A stretch of 64,000 bases of DNA from SZUA-442 sp963792405 (GCA_963792405.1 CAWBVU010000006.1:806001-870000), one strand, 5' to 3'. Positions 1 to 8,402 are shown, counted from the first letter of the stretch. Numbers and translations are program-made. Notes: generated by a model not told the origin, from the sequence alone.

Positions 1-148
1 TGCCGATCGCCACGATGGAGATCACGACGACGGCGACACCCACCGCCACCCACGTCACCGTGCTCTGGGCTCCCTCCTCGGCGTCGACGACGACCCCCTC
101 GATCTCGCGGAGCTTGGCCTCGAGGTCGCTCTTGTCGATCGTGGTCAC
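1..148 (-). CDS. Small membrane protein, partial (cut by window edge)
   Basis: Only the first 49 codons are visible; the gene runs off the left edge. It starts with GTG, which overlaps the TGA of the upstream holin-like gene (GTGA) and has a strong ribosome-binding site, GAAGGAGG, seven bases upstream. The visible protein has a charged, acidic N-terminal helix of about 27 residues and then the start of a hydrophobic segment (VAVGVAVVVISIVAIG). It is probably a small single-pass or two-pass membrane protein made together with its upstream neighbour. I do not recognise a family. Confidence 0.6.
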   Translation of the reverse strand, partial: MTTIDKSDLEAKLREIEGVVVDAEEGAQSTVTWVAVGVAVVVISIVAIG

Positions 149-492
149 TCGTCGCCTCCTTCAGGTGTGGCCGAGCTCGCCGCTCCATCGTGCACGCCCC
201 TCGAGGGAACGAGGTTCACGACGAGCGCGAGGAAGCCGATGACGACGATCACGAAGAGCAGGTAGGCCAGGGCCTCCCAGTATGCCCCTTCGGGCAGCAG
301 GTCCGTGAGCGCCCGCATGCCGGCGACCGCGAGCAGCACGAGGGCGACGGCCCACAACGCGGCAGCGCCGATCGACATCCCCGCGAACGTGCCGAGCCGC
401 TTCGCGGGCTCCACGGTCTCCTGGATGAGGTAGGCGCGCGCCATCTCGACGAACTCCGAGATCAGCCTCGGCAGGTCCTGGATCTGGGACAT
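145..492 (-). CDS. Holin-like phage_holin_3_6 family membrane protein
   Basis: The 115-residue protein has a short amphipathic N-terminus and two membrane spans (about residues 36-58 and 74-93) followed by a polar, acidic tail. This is the layout of the chromosomal Actinobacterial Holin-X / phage_holin_3_6 family, whose members usually sit beside another small membrane protein, as here. No other phage gene is nearby, so this is a resident membrane protein and not evidence of a prophage. I chose the ATG because a GAGG motif lies just upstream; an in-frame GTG nine bases earlier has no such site. The cellular role of the family is unclear. Confidence 0.65.
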   Translation of the reverse strand: MSQIQDLPRLISEFVEMARAYLIQETVEPAKRLGTFAGMSIGAAALWAVALVLLAVAGMRALTDLLPEGAYWEALAYLLFVIVVIGFLALVVNLVPSRGVHDGAASSATPEGGDE

Positions 493-603
493 GGTCCTCA
501 CACCGTCGTCGGTCGTCGCACTTCGTTCGATTCAGGCTACCGCAACCCATGCTGCTGGGCGACTGTGGGCCGATCGACCCAGGTGCGGGGTGCGGGCGCC
601 CGC

Positions 604-609
604 TACGAT
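604..609 (+). promoter_or_regulatory. -10 element TACGAT for the MFS gene
   Basis: TACGAT ends seven bases before the GTG start and no Shine-Dalgarno sequence is present, so the mRNA is predicted to be leaderless. No clear -35 is seen. Confidence 0.5.
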
Positions 610-616
610 CCTGCGT

Positions 617-1918
617 GTGGAGACGGTCGAACCGGTGGGCATTCCCACCGACGAGGTGGCTCGCCGTGGCCGACGCAACATGCTGCCGCTGGTCGGGGGG
701 CAGGCGGTGTCGCTGTTCGGCGACTACATCGCCTACTTCACGCTCCCCTACTTCATGCTCGCCCTCACGGGGGACGCCGTCGACCTCGGTCTGACCGCCG
801 CCGCGGAGACGCTCCCCATGCTGCTGTTCGGATTGGCCGCGGGCGTGTTCCTGGACCGTCGGCGCCGCCTGGGGAGGACCCTCGTCGGTGTCGACCTCAT
901 CAGGGCGGGCACCTTCGGCGCGCTCGCGCTCGCGACTGCCGCCGGATGGGCCACCGCTCCCCTCGTGTTCCTCGTGGCCTTCCTCGTCGGCTCGATGGCC
1001 GTGCTGTTCGACTCCGGGTTGCAGGCCTGGATGACCCAGTCGCTCGTTGCCGACGACCTCGTGACGGCGAACGCCAGACTCGGATTGGCTCGCACGCTCA
1101 CGCTCAGCGTCGGCCCCCTCGCCGGAGGCGCGGTGGTCGCCCTCGCGGGAGGCTTCGCCCTCGCCTTCGGCATCAACGCCGCGACGTTCGTCGTGTCGGC
1201 GGTGTTCCTCGGTCTGGTGCGTCCGATCCACGCGCATGAGGTGCGCCGGCGTGAGCCCTTCGCGACGGCACTGACCGCAGGAATCAAGGTGATCTGGTCG
1301 GATCAGCGGCTGCGATGGGCGACGTTCGGCGGCACCATCACCAATTTCGTGTTCCAGCCGCTCGAGGCGCTCCTCGTGCTGTATGTGGCGACGGAGGTTC
1401 TCGGCGTGGACAGCATCGACGAGGCACTCACCGAGAAGGGCCTCGTGATCGGCCTGTTCTTCGCACTCCAGGCTGCGATCGGCTCGGTCGGCGTGCTGTT
1501 CGCGGGCCGCATCGCCCGCAGGGTCCCGCTGGGGTCGATGTACGTGGGAGGGCTCACCCTGTTGGGGGGCGGATTCCTCGCCGTGGCGATCCTCCGATCG
1601 TGGTGGGCGATCATCCCTGCCGGCGTCGCCATCACGGGGGTCACCTGGGTGAACGTCGCGCTCGTGACCCTGCGCCAGCGCCTCGCCCCGCAGGACCAGA
1701 TGGGACGGGTCATCGCCGCATCGAGGACGTTCGCGTGGGCGGGTCTGCCCCTCGGAGCCGCCATCGGAGGGATTCTCGCCGGCTGGTTCGGCGTGATCCC
1801 CGTCTACCTGGTGGGCTCGTCCGCGGTCATCGTCGTGGCGGCGATCCTCACGCGAACGGCGTTGTTCAGGGACCGCGTCATGGCGGTCCGGGGGACGGAC
1901 GGGATCGCGTCCGCCTAG
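617..1918 (+). CDS. MFS transporter (EntS/MFS_3-like exporter)
   Basis: The 433-residue protein has about twelve membrane spans in two halves and the cytoplasmic loop LDRRRRLGRT after the second or third span, as in the MFS_3 (enterobactin-exporter-like) branch. Substrate cannot be deduced; small-molecule or drug export is typical of the branch. I chose GTG 617 because the protein then begins just before the first conserved positions and the codon lies seven bases after a TACGAT -10 box; a longer frame to base 491 would start upstream of that promoter. The gene stands alone. Its stop TAG shares a CTAG tetranucleotide with the stop of the convergent gene on the other strand. Confidence 0.85.
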   Translation: METVEPVGIPTDEVARRGRRNMLPLVGGQAVSLFGDYIAYFTLPYFMLALTGDAVDLGLTAAAETLPMLLFGLAAGVFLDRRRRLGRTLVGVDLIRAGTFGALALATAAGWATAPLVFLVAFLVGSMAVLFDSGLQAWMTQSLVADDLVTANARLGLARTLTLSVGPLAGGAVVALAGGFALAFGINAATFVVSAVFLGLVRPIHAHEVRRREPFATALTAGIKVIWSDQRLRWATFGGTITNFVFQPLEALLVLYVATEVLGVDSIDEALTEKGLVIGLFFALQAAIGSVGVLFAGRIARRVPLGSMYVGGLTLLGGGFLAVAILRSWWAIIPAGVAITGVTWVNVALVTLRQRLAPQDQMGRVIAASRTFAWAGLPLGAAIGGILAGWFGVIPVYLVGSSAVIVVAAILTRTALFRDRVMAVRGTDGIASA

Positions 1919-2043
1919 AACCGGCGCTTTGCCGTCTTCTTGGCCTTGGCACCCCTTCGTGAGCTCACCATCCACCCGATGGTGAAGCCGAAGAGCGTGG
2001 CGGCGATCATCCACACGATGATCTGGGATGCGACGTAGGTCAT
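1915..2043 (-). CDS. Small single-span membrane protein, ArfB/ArfC-like position
   Basis: This 42-residue ORF starts at an ATG overlapping the TGA of the OmpA-family gene (ATGA) and has a strong ribosome-binding site, GAGGAGG, in the end of that gene. It encodes one membrane helix (about residues 5-26) followed by a very basic tail rich in Lys and Arg. In mycobacteria the OmpA-like ArfA is followed by two small membrane proteins, ArfB and ArfC, needed for its function; the position suggests an analogous partner here, but I see no sequence proof. Translational coupling makes it likely to be real. Confidence 0.6.
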   Translation of the reverse strand: MTYVASQIIVWMIAATLFGFTIGWMVSSRRGAKAKKTAKRRF

Positions 2044-3281
2044 GGGGCCTCCTCGAAGAGTGCAGTGAACTCGATCCTGCGGTTGCGGGCTCGTCCCTCT
2101 TCCGTGTCGTTCGACGCGACCGGCTGGGTCTCGCCGTAGCCGATGGTCTCGAACCGCTCGGGGTCCTGTCCGTTCGCGACCAGGTAGTCCAGAACCGCCT
2201 GTGCGCGACGTTGCGACAGCAGCAGGTTCTCGGCATCGGACCCGTTGTTGTCCGTGTGGCCCGCGATCTGGATGCGGATGTCGTCAGGGGCCCCGTCGAG
2301 GGCCGCGAGCACCTCGTCGAGGAGGCTCCTTCCCTTGGGTGTCAGGGCGAAGCTGTCGATCTCGAACTCGACGACCTGGTCGAGGATGAGGTCGTTGAGG
2401 TCATCCTGGAGGTCCTCGACCTCCTCGACCGTCGGGCCCTCATCCAACACGCGGATCGCGGGGTTGGCATCGAAGTTCAGGGACGCTGCGGTCTCCGTGA
2501 TCCGGGCGTTCAGGTCGTCACGAACGGCCTTCTCGAGCACCTCGCCCGACACGACGAGGTACCCGTTGCCGCCGTCGGCCCTCAACAGGCCCGTCGGCAC
2601 CGATGGCGGCACGATCCGCAACAGCGAGAGCACGGGTCCGAGCCACGTCGTCTGGTCCTCGAGGCCCTCGAGGACGGTGACCCCCTCGAGCATCGACGCG
2701 AGGCCGGCCTCGCGTCCTGCCTCGTCGGTCGGGAGCGTGAGCCACGAATCGGGCTCGGATGCGATCGCGACCAGGAGGGCCTCGATCGAGGTCAGGTCCT
2801 CCTCGGTGGCCACATTCCCCGTCATCGTCAGCGTGCCGGCGTCCCACGTCACCTCGAGGGGAGCACCCTTCACCGTGGCCTCGGCGAGCTCGTCGACGGG
2901 TGCAGCCCAGATCTGGCCCTCCACGCCGGAGACACCGTCCACGTCTGCCACGATCGCCTTGGCCCCCTCATCGCTCTGGCCATCGAGGTAGATGCCCGTG
3001 ATCCGGATCGTGGTGGCGCTGGCCTCGACCTCGACGCCCGTGTAGCCCTCTGCGCGCAGCGCGGTGAGGGCCCTCGCCTGGAGGTCCGACTCGATGTTGG
3101 AGGTGCCGAACCGCACCGCCAGGAAGCACAGGATCACGAACCCGAGGGTTGCCACGAGGAAGAAGGTCGTGCCCGAAGCGATGGGCTCGTCCTCGTAGCG
3201 GTCGTTGAACGAAGGCGGACGAGACGAGGTGCCCGTGTAGCGCGTGACCTCACCGACGCTTCGTCCTCGTTTCCTTGCCAT
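2040..3281 (-). CDS. OmpA-family protein with BON-like domain
   Basis: The 413-residue protein has a short cytoplasmic N-terminus, one membrane anchor (about residues 38-57), a region resembling one or two BON domains (about 60-190), and a C-terminal OmpA/MotB peptidoglycan-binding domain (about 300-413). In the last, GHTDNNGS, the LSQRRAQAVLDYL helix and the terminal NRRIEF strand are visible. The order TM-BON-OmpA matches mycobacterial ArfA (OmpATb). The protein is likely anchored in the cytoplasmic membrane and tethers the envelope to peptidoglycan; a pore function is not shown. A small membrane-protein gene is coupled downstream. Confidence 0.85.
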   Translation of the reverse strand: MARKRGRSVGEVTRYTGTSSRPPSFNDRYEDEPIASGTTFFLVATLGFVILCFLAVRFGTSNIESDLQARALTALRAEGYTGVEVEASATTIRITGIYLDGQSDEGAKAIVADVDGVSGVEGQIWAAPVDELAEATVKGAPLEVTWDAGTLTMTGNVATEEDLTSIEALLVAIASEPDSWLTLPTDEAGREAGLASMLEGVTVLEGLEDQTTWLGPVLSLLRIVPPSVPTGLLRADGGNGYLVVSGEVLEKAVRDDLNARITETAASLNFDANPAIRVLDEGPTVEEVEDLQDDLNDLILDQVVEFEIDSFALTPKGRSLLDEVLAALDGAPDDIRIQIAGHTDNNGSDAENLLLSQRRAQAVLDYLVANGQDPERFETIGYGETQPVASNDTEEGRARNRRIEFTALFEEAP

Positions 3282-3337
3282 GCCTACCCCACTCTGCTAC
3301 GTGGTCATAAGACTACTGAGAGTCACTACAAGCGTCT

Positions 3338-3373
3338 GTGCTCGATGACGTCGCCTTCGAGCTCTTCGAGCAC
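3338..3373 (-). terminator. Possible terminator hairpin after the DivIVA gene
   Basis: GTGCTCGA and TCGAGCAC form an 8-base-pair stem around a 20-base loop in the gap between the DivIVA gene and the next minus-strand gene. There is no T-run, so support is weak. The rest of the 142-base gap (3282-3423) is AT-richer than its surroundings and probably carries the promoter of the OmpA-family gene. Confidence 0.3.
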
Positions 3374-3423
3374 ATCGCATGGTCTTCACATCGGAGCGTT
3401 CGATCGTCCGCTGTACGAAAACG

Positions 3424-4203
3424 TCAGCCCGCCTCGGCGCGAGGCTCGTCGACCCGCTCCCTCTCGAGGCCCTCGTCCGACACCGTCGCCTCGACGGGGT
3501 CGAGGACCGCGGCGAGGTCCGTGGATCGGGCGGCGCCGTACTCGAGCATCCCGACGACGGTGGTCTGGAGGGCCCTGACACGCTCGATGAGCTCGTCGTG
3601 CTCGGCTTCGAGCTCGGCCCTGATGTCGGAGGACTCGCGCTGCGCCGCCGCGATCCGGATCGCCGCCTCGTGGCGGGCCGCATCGATCGTCTCCTGCGCC
3701 CGGCGCTCGGACTCCTCGACCGCTCGTCGACCACGCTCGGCGGAATCCGCCTCGAGCTGTGCTGCCTCGGATCGGGCACGTTCCTCGATCGCGGTGGCCT
3801 CACGGGTCGCCGATTCGAGACGCTCCTTCGCCTGCAGGAGGATCGCCATGCTCTCCTCCTGGGCGCGGCGTGCCTCGGTCTTGGGAACCTCGACCAGGCG
3901 GTCGGCTTCCTCCCTGGCCTCGATGATGATCTGCCTGGCGCGCTCCTGTGCCTCGTCGATGAGCTTCTGCTTGGTCTCCGCGGCGGCGAGGAATGCGGCC
4001 TCGAGGTTGCCCTCGGCCTCTTGGGGGGACTGGACCCGACGCTCCAGGGCATTTGCCCGGACCGACTCGCGCCGAAGCTCGGCCTCGAGATCCTCGACCT
4101 CGTCCGCGATGGTCGCGAGCCAGCCGTCGACCTCCACCGGGTCGAAGCCCTTGCGCGTCCTCTGGAACTCCTTGGCCCGAATGCGTTGGGCGAGCGACTG
4201 CAT
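3424..4203 (-). CDS. DivIVA-domain coiled-coil protein
   Basis: The 259-residue protein begins with a DivIVA-type N-terminal domain (RIRAKEFQRTRKGFDPVEVD) and continues as a long Glu/Arg/Ala-rich coiled coil (about residues 30-240). DivIVA/Wag31 proteins bind negatively curved membrane at poles and septa and organise growth or division. I chose ATG 4203 because GGAGGAGG stands five bases upstream; a longer frame to 4347 would add an unrelated basic N-terminus. It is monocistronic, and whether it is the main DivIVA or a paralogue cannot be told from this window. Confidence 0.85.
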   Translation of the reverse strand: MQSLAQRIRAKEFQRTRKGFDPVEVDGWLATIADEVEDLEAELRRESVRANALERRVQSPQEAEGNLEAAFLAAAETKQKLIDEAQERARQIIIEAREEADRLVEVPKTEARRAQEESMAILLQAKERLESATREATAIEERARSEAAQLEADSAERGRRAVEESERRAQETIDAARHEAAIRIAAAQRESSDIRAELEAEHDELIERVRALQTTVVGMLEYGAARSTDLAAVLDPVEATVSDEGLERERVDEPRAEAG

Positions 4204-4351
4204 CGCGACCTCCTCCTGGTCGCCCCTCCCGCGTCCGTATGCAGGCAAGGAGCGACGGCGTACCGTGGAACTACCCTCTTGGTGGGTTGTCGGGAGATGG
4301 GCCGATGGACTTGAACGCTTTGGGGCGCCCCTCCTCCATCGCCACATGAGG

Positions 4352-4357
4352 TACCGT
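4352..4357 (+). promoter_or_regulatory. -10 element TACCGT for the ceramidase-like gene
   Basis: TACCGT ends six bases before GTG 4364, placing the predicted transcription start at or next to the start codon. This decides between GTG 4364 and the upstream ATG 4346. Confidence 0.5.
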
Positions 4358-4363
4358 GCCGTC

Positions 4364-5038
4364 GTGGACGCGATCCTCCTCGCCCTCGGATCCTCGGACT
4401 GCGAAGCGGTCGCTTCGGGGTGGCTGTCGCAACCCGTGAACGCCCTGACGAGCCTCAGCTATGCGATCGTGGGGCTCGCACTCGTGCCGTGGGCACTCGG
4501 GGCTCGGGGTGGCGAACGATGGCTCCGGGTCCTGGTCGCAGCAGGGCTCGTGCTCACGGGTATCGGGAGCGTGATGTACCACGGCCCCCAGGGAACGGGC
4601 AGTGGGTTCCTCCATGATGCGTCGTTCCTCCTCGTCCTCGTGGGCATCGGCGTCGCCGACATCGCCGTCGCCGCGCATTGGACGGCGAGGTCGATGGAGA
4701 TGGCGGTGGTTGCCGCCGTGACCATCGTGGCCGTGGTGGTCGCGGTCCTTCCGTCGGCGACCAACGTCGCCGCCGCCGTGGCGGCGGTCGCGATCGTGAT
4801 TGGCGACGTCGGCCTCCGACGCGTGGGGGACATGGACTCGCGGTGGTACCTGGTCGCAGTCGTGGTGTTCGTCGCCGCCGTCGTCGCCTACCTCGCGGGG
4901 CGGACGGGTTCGCCCGTGTGCGCACCCGACTCGCCGATCCAGTGGCATGGAGCGTGGCACGTCCTCAGCGCGGTGGCGATCGGCGCCTATGCCGTGGCGA
5001 CCGGACCCGCACGCAGCGCCGGGTTGTCCGCGACATGA
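4364..5038 (+). CDS. CREST-superfamily membrane hydrolase (alkaline ceramidase-like)
   Basis: The 224-residue protein has about seven membrane spans and the spaced residues of the CREST superfamily: DCE near the N-terminus, a Ser in TSLSY, His in MYHG, HD in LHDAS, and WHGAWH near the C-terminus. In characterised members these residues bind zinc and cleave an amide in ceramide-like lipids. Substrate here is unknown. GTG 4364 is preferred because it follows TACCGT by six bases; ATG 4346 lies upstream of that box. Its stop overlaps the start of the downstream dehydratase gene (ATGA), so the two are co-translated. Confidence 0.75.
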   Translation: MDAILLALGSSDCEAVASGWLSQPVNALTSLSYAIVGLALVPWALGARGGERWLRVLVAAGLVLTGIGSVMYHGPQGTGSGFLHDASFLLVLVGIGVADIAVAAHWTARSMEMAVVAAVTIVAVVVAVLPSATNVAAAVAAVAIVIGDVGLRRVGDMDSRWYLVAVVVFVAAVVAYLAGRTGSPVCAPDSPIQWHGAWHVLSAVAIGAYAVATGPARSAGLSAT

Positions 5039-5967
5039 CCTCCGTCCCTACCTACGACGACGTGGTGGAGGCTGCAGCGCGGATCGCGTCCCACATCCAC
5101 CGCACCCCCGTGTTCACGTCGAGGCTGGTGGACCAACGTGCAGGAGCACGTCTGTTTGCAAAGGCGGAGAACCTCCAGAAAGTGGGCGCGTTCAAGGCGC
5201 GCGGCGCGCTCAACGCCGTCCTGTCGATGTCACCGGACGCGCGGGCCCGTGGGATCGCGACCCATTCGTCGGGGAATCATGCACAGGCCCTGGCGTACGC
5301 ATGCTCCGTCGTGGGCGCCCACGCGGTCGTCGTGATGCCCGACCACGCCCCGACGGTGAAGGTCGATGCGGTCAGGGCATACGGTGCCGACGTCGTCTTC
5401 TGCCCGCAGTCCGAGCGCGAGGTCGTGCTCGCGGAGCTCGTCGAACAGCATGGACATGCGGTGGTCCATCCCTTCGACGATCCCGCTGTCGTGGCGGGGC
5501 AGGGCACGGCCGCACTCGAGCTGTACTCGCAGGTCCCGGATCTCGACGTGGTCGTCACACCGATTGGAGGCGGGGGGCTGCTGTCGGGGACGACCCTCGT
5601 CGCCGCCGCGCACGGGAGTCGATCGGTCGGCGCGGAGCCGTCGATCGTCGACGATGCCGCTCGGTCGCTGCGCGACGGTGTCCGCCATCCCGCAACGGGG
5701 GCGCTCAGCGTGGGCGACGGCCTCCTGACGGGAATCGGTGAGATCGCATTCGCGATCCTGTCGGCTGCGTCGGTCGAGATCATCACCGTATCCGAGGACG
5801 ACATCATGGACGCCACACGGTTCGTCACGACACGCACGAAGCAGCTCATCGAGCCGTCCGCTGGGGTCGCGTTCGCCGCGATCTTCGGGAATCGGCGACG
5901 CTTCGAGGGATCCCGGGTCGGGGTCATCGTGTCGGGGGGGAACGTCGACCTCGGACGACTCGCGTGA
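5035..5967 (+). CDS. PLP-dependent threonine/serine dehydratase family enzyme
   Basis: The 310-residue protein is a fold-type II PLP enzyme. It shows the PLP-lysine motif VGAFKARGA (about residue 45), SSGNHAQA, the phosphate-binding GGGGLLSG (about residue 180) and a C-terminal SGGNVD. It lacks the C-terminal ACT regulatory domain of biosynthetic IlvA, so it resembles the short catabolic threonine dehydratase or serine racemase group. The exact substrate (threonine, serine or hydroxyaspartate) cannot be decided. It is translationally coupled to the ceramidase-like gene; a shared pathway involving serine is conceivable, but that is inference. Confidence 0.85.
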   Translation: MTSVPTYDDVVEAAARIASHIHRTPVFTSRLVDQRAGARLFAKAENLQKVGAFKARGALNAVLSMSPDARARGIATHSSGNHAQALAYACSVVGAHAVVVMPDHAPTVKVDAVRAYGADVVFCPQSEREVVLAELVEQHGHAVVHPFDDPAVVAGQGTAALELYSQVPDLDVVVTPIGGGGLLSGTTLVAAAHGSRSVGAEPSIVDDAARSLRDGVRHPATGALSVGDGLLTGIGEIAFAILSAASVEIITVSEDDIMDATRFVTTRTKQLIEPSAGVAFAAIFGNRRRFEGSRVGVIVSGGNVDLGRLA

Positions 5968-6027
5968 TGCCTGCGGGGACATCGTCCCTCCGGTGGCGGA
6001 TCGCGGGGGGAACGGCGGGACGAGGTG

Positions 6028-6678
6028 CTACGCGACCTCCGAGAGCCCGTCGAGTGCCGTGGACAGGGCGCGCCTGGCCTCCGAGAGCCCCCGCGATGCA
6101 CGAACCTCCCTGTCCCGCGCGGCACTGAGGTCCGACGTCGACGCACCCTGTGCCTCGAGAGCGCGGTACGCCGCCCGAGCGCTCGCCCGCACATCGAGGG
6201 CGTCCCTCGTCGCCCTCGTCGCCGCGATGGTCGCCTGGGCTGCTGCTGCAGCCCTCGGATCGGGTGCATCGGCATCGAGCCGGTACAGGGCGTCCGCGCA
6301 CGCGTCCATGCGCGATGCGAGCTCGCTCCACGTCGCACGGTTGGCACTCGACAACGGGGTGGCCTCGACGGCCGCAGAAGGGTCCTCGTTGCCCCTCCAG
6401 ACGGCGAGGTCCTCACCCATGACGTCGTACAGCCACCTCGCCTGCACGTACCCGTCCCGGGCGTTGGACTTCCATGTCCCGCCGGGCCGTCGCTCGGGCC
6501 TGCGCGGTGACCCCTTTCTCACGACCATCACGAGGACGATGACCAGACCGAGCGCGACGATGATGAGGACCCACCATGGCGTCTCGGTGGTGTCGGTGGC
6601 CGCCTCGGCTGTCGAACTCTCGCCACAGGCGGCGACGAGCGCCGTGAGGACGATCGCCATTGGTGCGTGCCTCTTCAT
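6028..6678 (-). CDS. Hypothetical secreted or lipid-anchored membrane protein
   Basis: The 216-residue protein starts with a basic N-terminus and a hydrophobic stretch ending in LVAAC at Cys18, which fits a lipobox. A second hydrophobic helix follows (about residues 35-54), then a basic stretch and a long Ala/Asp/Arg-rich helical region. Either the first segment is a lipoprotein signal or the protein spans the membrane twice. A ribosome-binding site, AAGGAAGG, precedes the ATG. I do not recognise a family. It converges on the dehydratase gene across a 60-base gap. Confidence 0.6.
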   Translation of the reverse strand: MKRHAPMAIVLTALVAACGESSTAEAATDTTETPWWVLIIVALGLVIVLVMVVRKGSPRRPERRPGGTWKSNARDGYVQARWLYDVMGEDLAVWRGNEDPSAAVEATPLSSANRATWSELASRMDACADALYRLDADAPDPRAAAAAQATIAATRATRDALDVRASARAAYRALEAQGASTSDLSAARDREVRASRGLSEARRALSTALDGLSEVA

Positions 6679-6816
6679 GGCCTTCCTTGGGTCGTGTGTT
6701 CGTGGGCGGTTCTGATGGCCCCGGCATCATGCGGTGGGGTGGTGCGTCCCACACGCGGCGACCCGGGCCCCGCCCGGTCCGCCGGGCATCCTAATCGTCC
6801 GGCGGTCGTGCGTGGC

Positions 6817-6822
6817 TAGACT
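6817..6822 (+). promoter_or_regulatory. -10 element TAGACT for the SHOCT-domain gene
   Basis: TAGACT lies 28 bases before GTG 6851. The predicted transcript start is near 6829, giving a short leader that carries GAGGAGGG as ribosome-binding site. Confidence 0.45.
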
Positions 6823-6850
6823 CGCCATCTCGGCGAGGAGGGTGGTCGAC

Positions 6851-7165
6851 GTGACATTCACGGGCTGGTTGGTTCAGCTGGCGATCTGGATCCCGTTGAT
6901 CGCGCTCTGGGTGTTCGCACTCGCCGACCTCTTCCGCTCCCCCGTAGGCGGTCTGGCGAAAGCACTGTGGGCCATTGCGATCGTGTTCCTCCCCGTGGTG
7001 GGCGTGATCCTCTACTTCATCTTCCGTCCCGCGATCGCCGGACCCGATCTCCCGACCGCGACAACCGATCAACACGTCGCGACGCTCGAGGAGCTCAAGC
7101 GGCGAGGCGTCATCGGTGACGAGGAGTACGAGAAGTACCGTTGGGAGATCACAGGGGGGGCCTGA
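6851..7165 (+). CDS. PLDc_N / SHOCT-domain membrane protein
   Basis: The 104-residue protein has two membrane helices typical of the PLDc_N (phospholipase-D nuclease N-terminal) module, with ALWAIAIVFLPVVGVILYFI in the second. It ends in a short SHOCT motif (LEELKRRGVIGDEEYEKYR). This pairing is common in Actinobacteria; its function is unknown. I chose the GTG with GAGGAGGG eight to nine bases upstream; upstream in-frame codons precede the predicted transcription start. It converges on thiI with a 29-base gap that shows no strong terminator. Confidence 0.75.
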   Translation: MTFTGWLVQLAIWIPLIALWVFALADLFRSPVGGLAKALWAIAIVFLPVVGVILYFIFRPAIAGPDLPTATTDQHVATLEELKRRGVIGDEEYEKYRWEITGGA

Positions 7166-7194
7166 TCCTGCCGCGGGCCACGGCCTCGCGACCG

Positions 7195-8388
7195 TCAGAA
7201 CCTGCCGGGGTGCCAGTCGGCGATGTGGAAGGTCTTCCTCGTGGCGACGGCATCGACCAGCACCTCGTCCGGGATGCGCTCCACGCTCCGGGTGATCCGC
7301 CGTTCGTGGGCCGAGGTGGCCACCGGCCGCCCCTCGGAGAGATCGCACACCTCGTGGGCCCTGGCCGACAGTTCCGCCGTGCCGATCCGCCTGGCCATGT
7401 CGATGATGGAGTCCTTGGGGAGACCGACGAGGGGCCTGAGGATCGGGACGGGCACCGAGCGCGACACCGCTGCGAGGTGAGGAAGCGTCTGGGAGGAGAC
7501 CTGGCCCAGGGAGTCACCGGTGGCGATGGCGGCGATGCCGTCACCCGTGGCGATGTCACTTGCAGCCCTCGCCATCATCACCTTGAGCGTGACCTGGCGC
7601 ATGTGGGAGTCCACCGATGCGACGAGGGCGTCCTTGACGGGCTGGAACTCGACGAGGTGGACCTGCGGACTCGTGCCGTGTCCCCACGCGGACCAGAGCT
7701 CTCGTGCCACGGCGAGTGCGTGGTCGGACTGGGCGCAGTTCAGGGAGAAGTGGACGAAGTCGACCGGGCAGCCCCGTGACATCAACATCCAGGAGGCGAC
7801 GACCGAGTCGAACCCGCCCGAGAGCAACGACAGCACGCGCTCCTGGGTCCCCAACGGGAGGCCTCCCGGGCCGAGGGCGTGGTCGGTGACGATGAACGCA
7901 CGATCGTCCAGGACGGCGACGCGTACCATCTCCTGGGGATCGTCGAGGTCCACGGTCCCGCCTGCGGCCACGAGAAGGGATCCCGCGGCGATCGCGAGGT
8001 CGGTCGAGCGCCAGTCGTGGCTCCCCCGGCGCTTCGCCCGAACCGCAAACGAACGTCCCGCGACCCTCGGTGCGGCGACGCTCGCCACGGTGTGCGCGAG
8101 CTCGTCGAGCGAGCCGAACGGGATCTCGGCCACCGAATCCACCGAGCCGAACCCGAAGACGCGCGTGGCCGCGGTCCGCGCCGATGCAAGGGACCCGTGG
8201 TCGGCGGGGGTGAGTTGGTAGCGGTGGAGACCGATGCGCTCGACGGTCCCTCGGTAGCCGGCTCGATCGAGTGCATCGCCGAGGTTGTTCCTCGCACGTG
8301 AGATGAGCTTCTTCTGCGTGCGCCGTGACTTGAGGTACACGTCGCCCGACAGCGTGAGGTGTATGAGGGTGTCGTTTGGGGGGCTCAT
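7195..8388 (-). CDS. thiI: tRNA sulfurtransferase ThiI (4-thiouridine synthesis)
   Basis: The 397-residue protein has an N-terminal ferredoxin-like/THUMP RNA-binding region (about residues 60-165) and a PP-loop ATPase domain with LLSGGFDS (about residue 190). ThiI adenylates U8 of tRNA and transfers sulfur to it, and in many bacteria also serves thiamin thiazole synthesis. There is no C-terminal rhodanese domain, so a separate sulfur donor is needed; a cysteine in HEVCDLSEGRP lies in the region where the ThiI active cysteine is found. ATG 8388 follows a TATCCT box by eight bases. It is divergent from the OpuC operon. Confidence 0.85.
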   Translation of the reverse strand: MSPPNDTLIHLTLSGDVYLKSRRTQKKLISRARNNLGDALDRAGYRGTVERIGLHRYQLTPADHGSLASARTAATRVFGFGSVDSVAEIPFGSLDELAHTVASVAAPRVAGRSFAVRAKRRGSHDWRSTDLAIAAGSLLVAAGGTVDLDDPQEMVRVAVLDDRAFIVTDHALGPGGLPLGTQERVLSLLSGGFDSVVASWMLMSRGCPVDFVHFSLNCAQSDHALAVARELWSAWGHGTSPQVHLVEFQPVKDALVASVDSHMRQVTLKVMMARAASDIATGDGIAAIATGDSLGQVSSQTLPHLAAVSRSVPVPILRPLVGLPKDSIIDMARRIGTAELSARAHEVCDLSEGRPVATSAHERRITRSVERIPDEVLVDAVATRKTFHIADWHPGRF

Positions 8389-8396
8389 CCGTTCCG

Positions 8397-8402
8397 AGGA
8401 TA
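8397..8402 (-). promoter_or_regulatory. -10 element TATCCT for thiI
   Basis: The hexamer ends eight bases before the thiI ATG with no Shine-Dalgarno sequence, so a leaderless transcript is predicted. The 105-base gap to the OpuC operon holds both divergent promoters. Confidence 0.45.

Noticed and set aside
145..492. Holin-like gene as a sign of a prophage
   Set aside because: No integrase, capsid, lysin or attachment site is seen; chromosomal holin-X family genes are common in Actinobacteria.
4346..4348. ATG 4346 as start of the ceramidase-like gene
   Set aside because: It lies upstream of the likely -10 box TACCGT and has no ribosome-binding site; GTG 4364 fits better.
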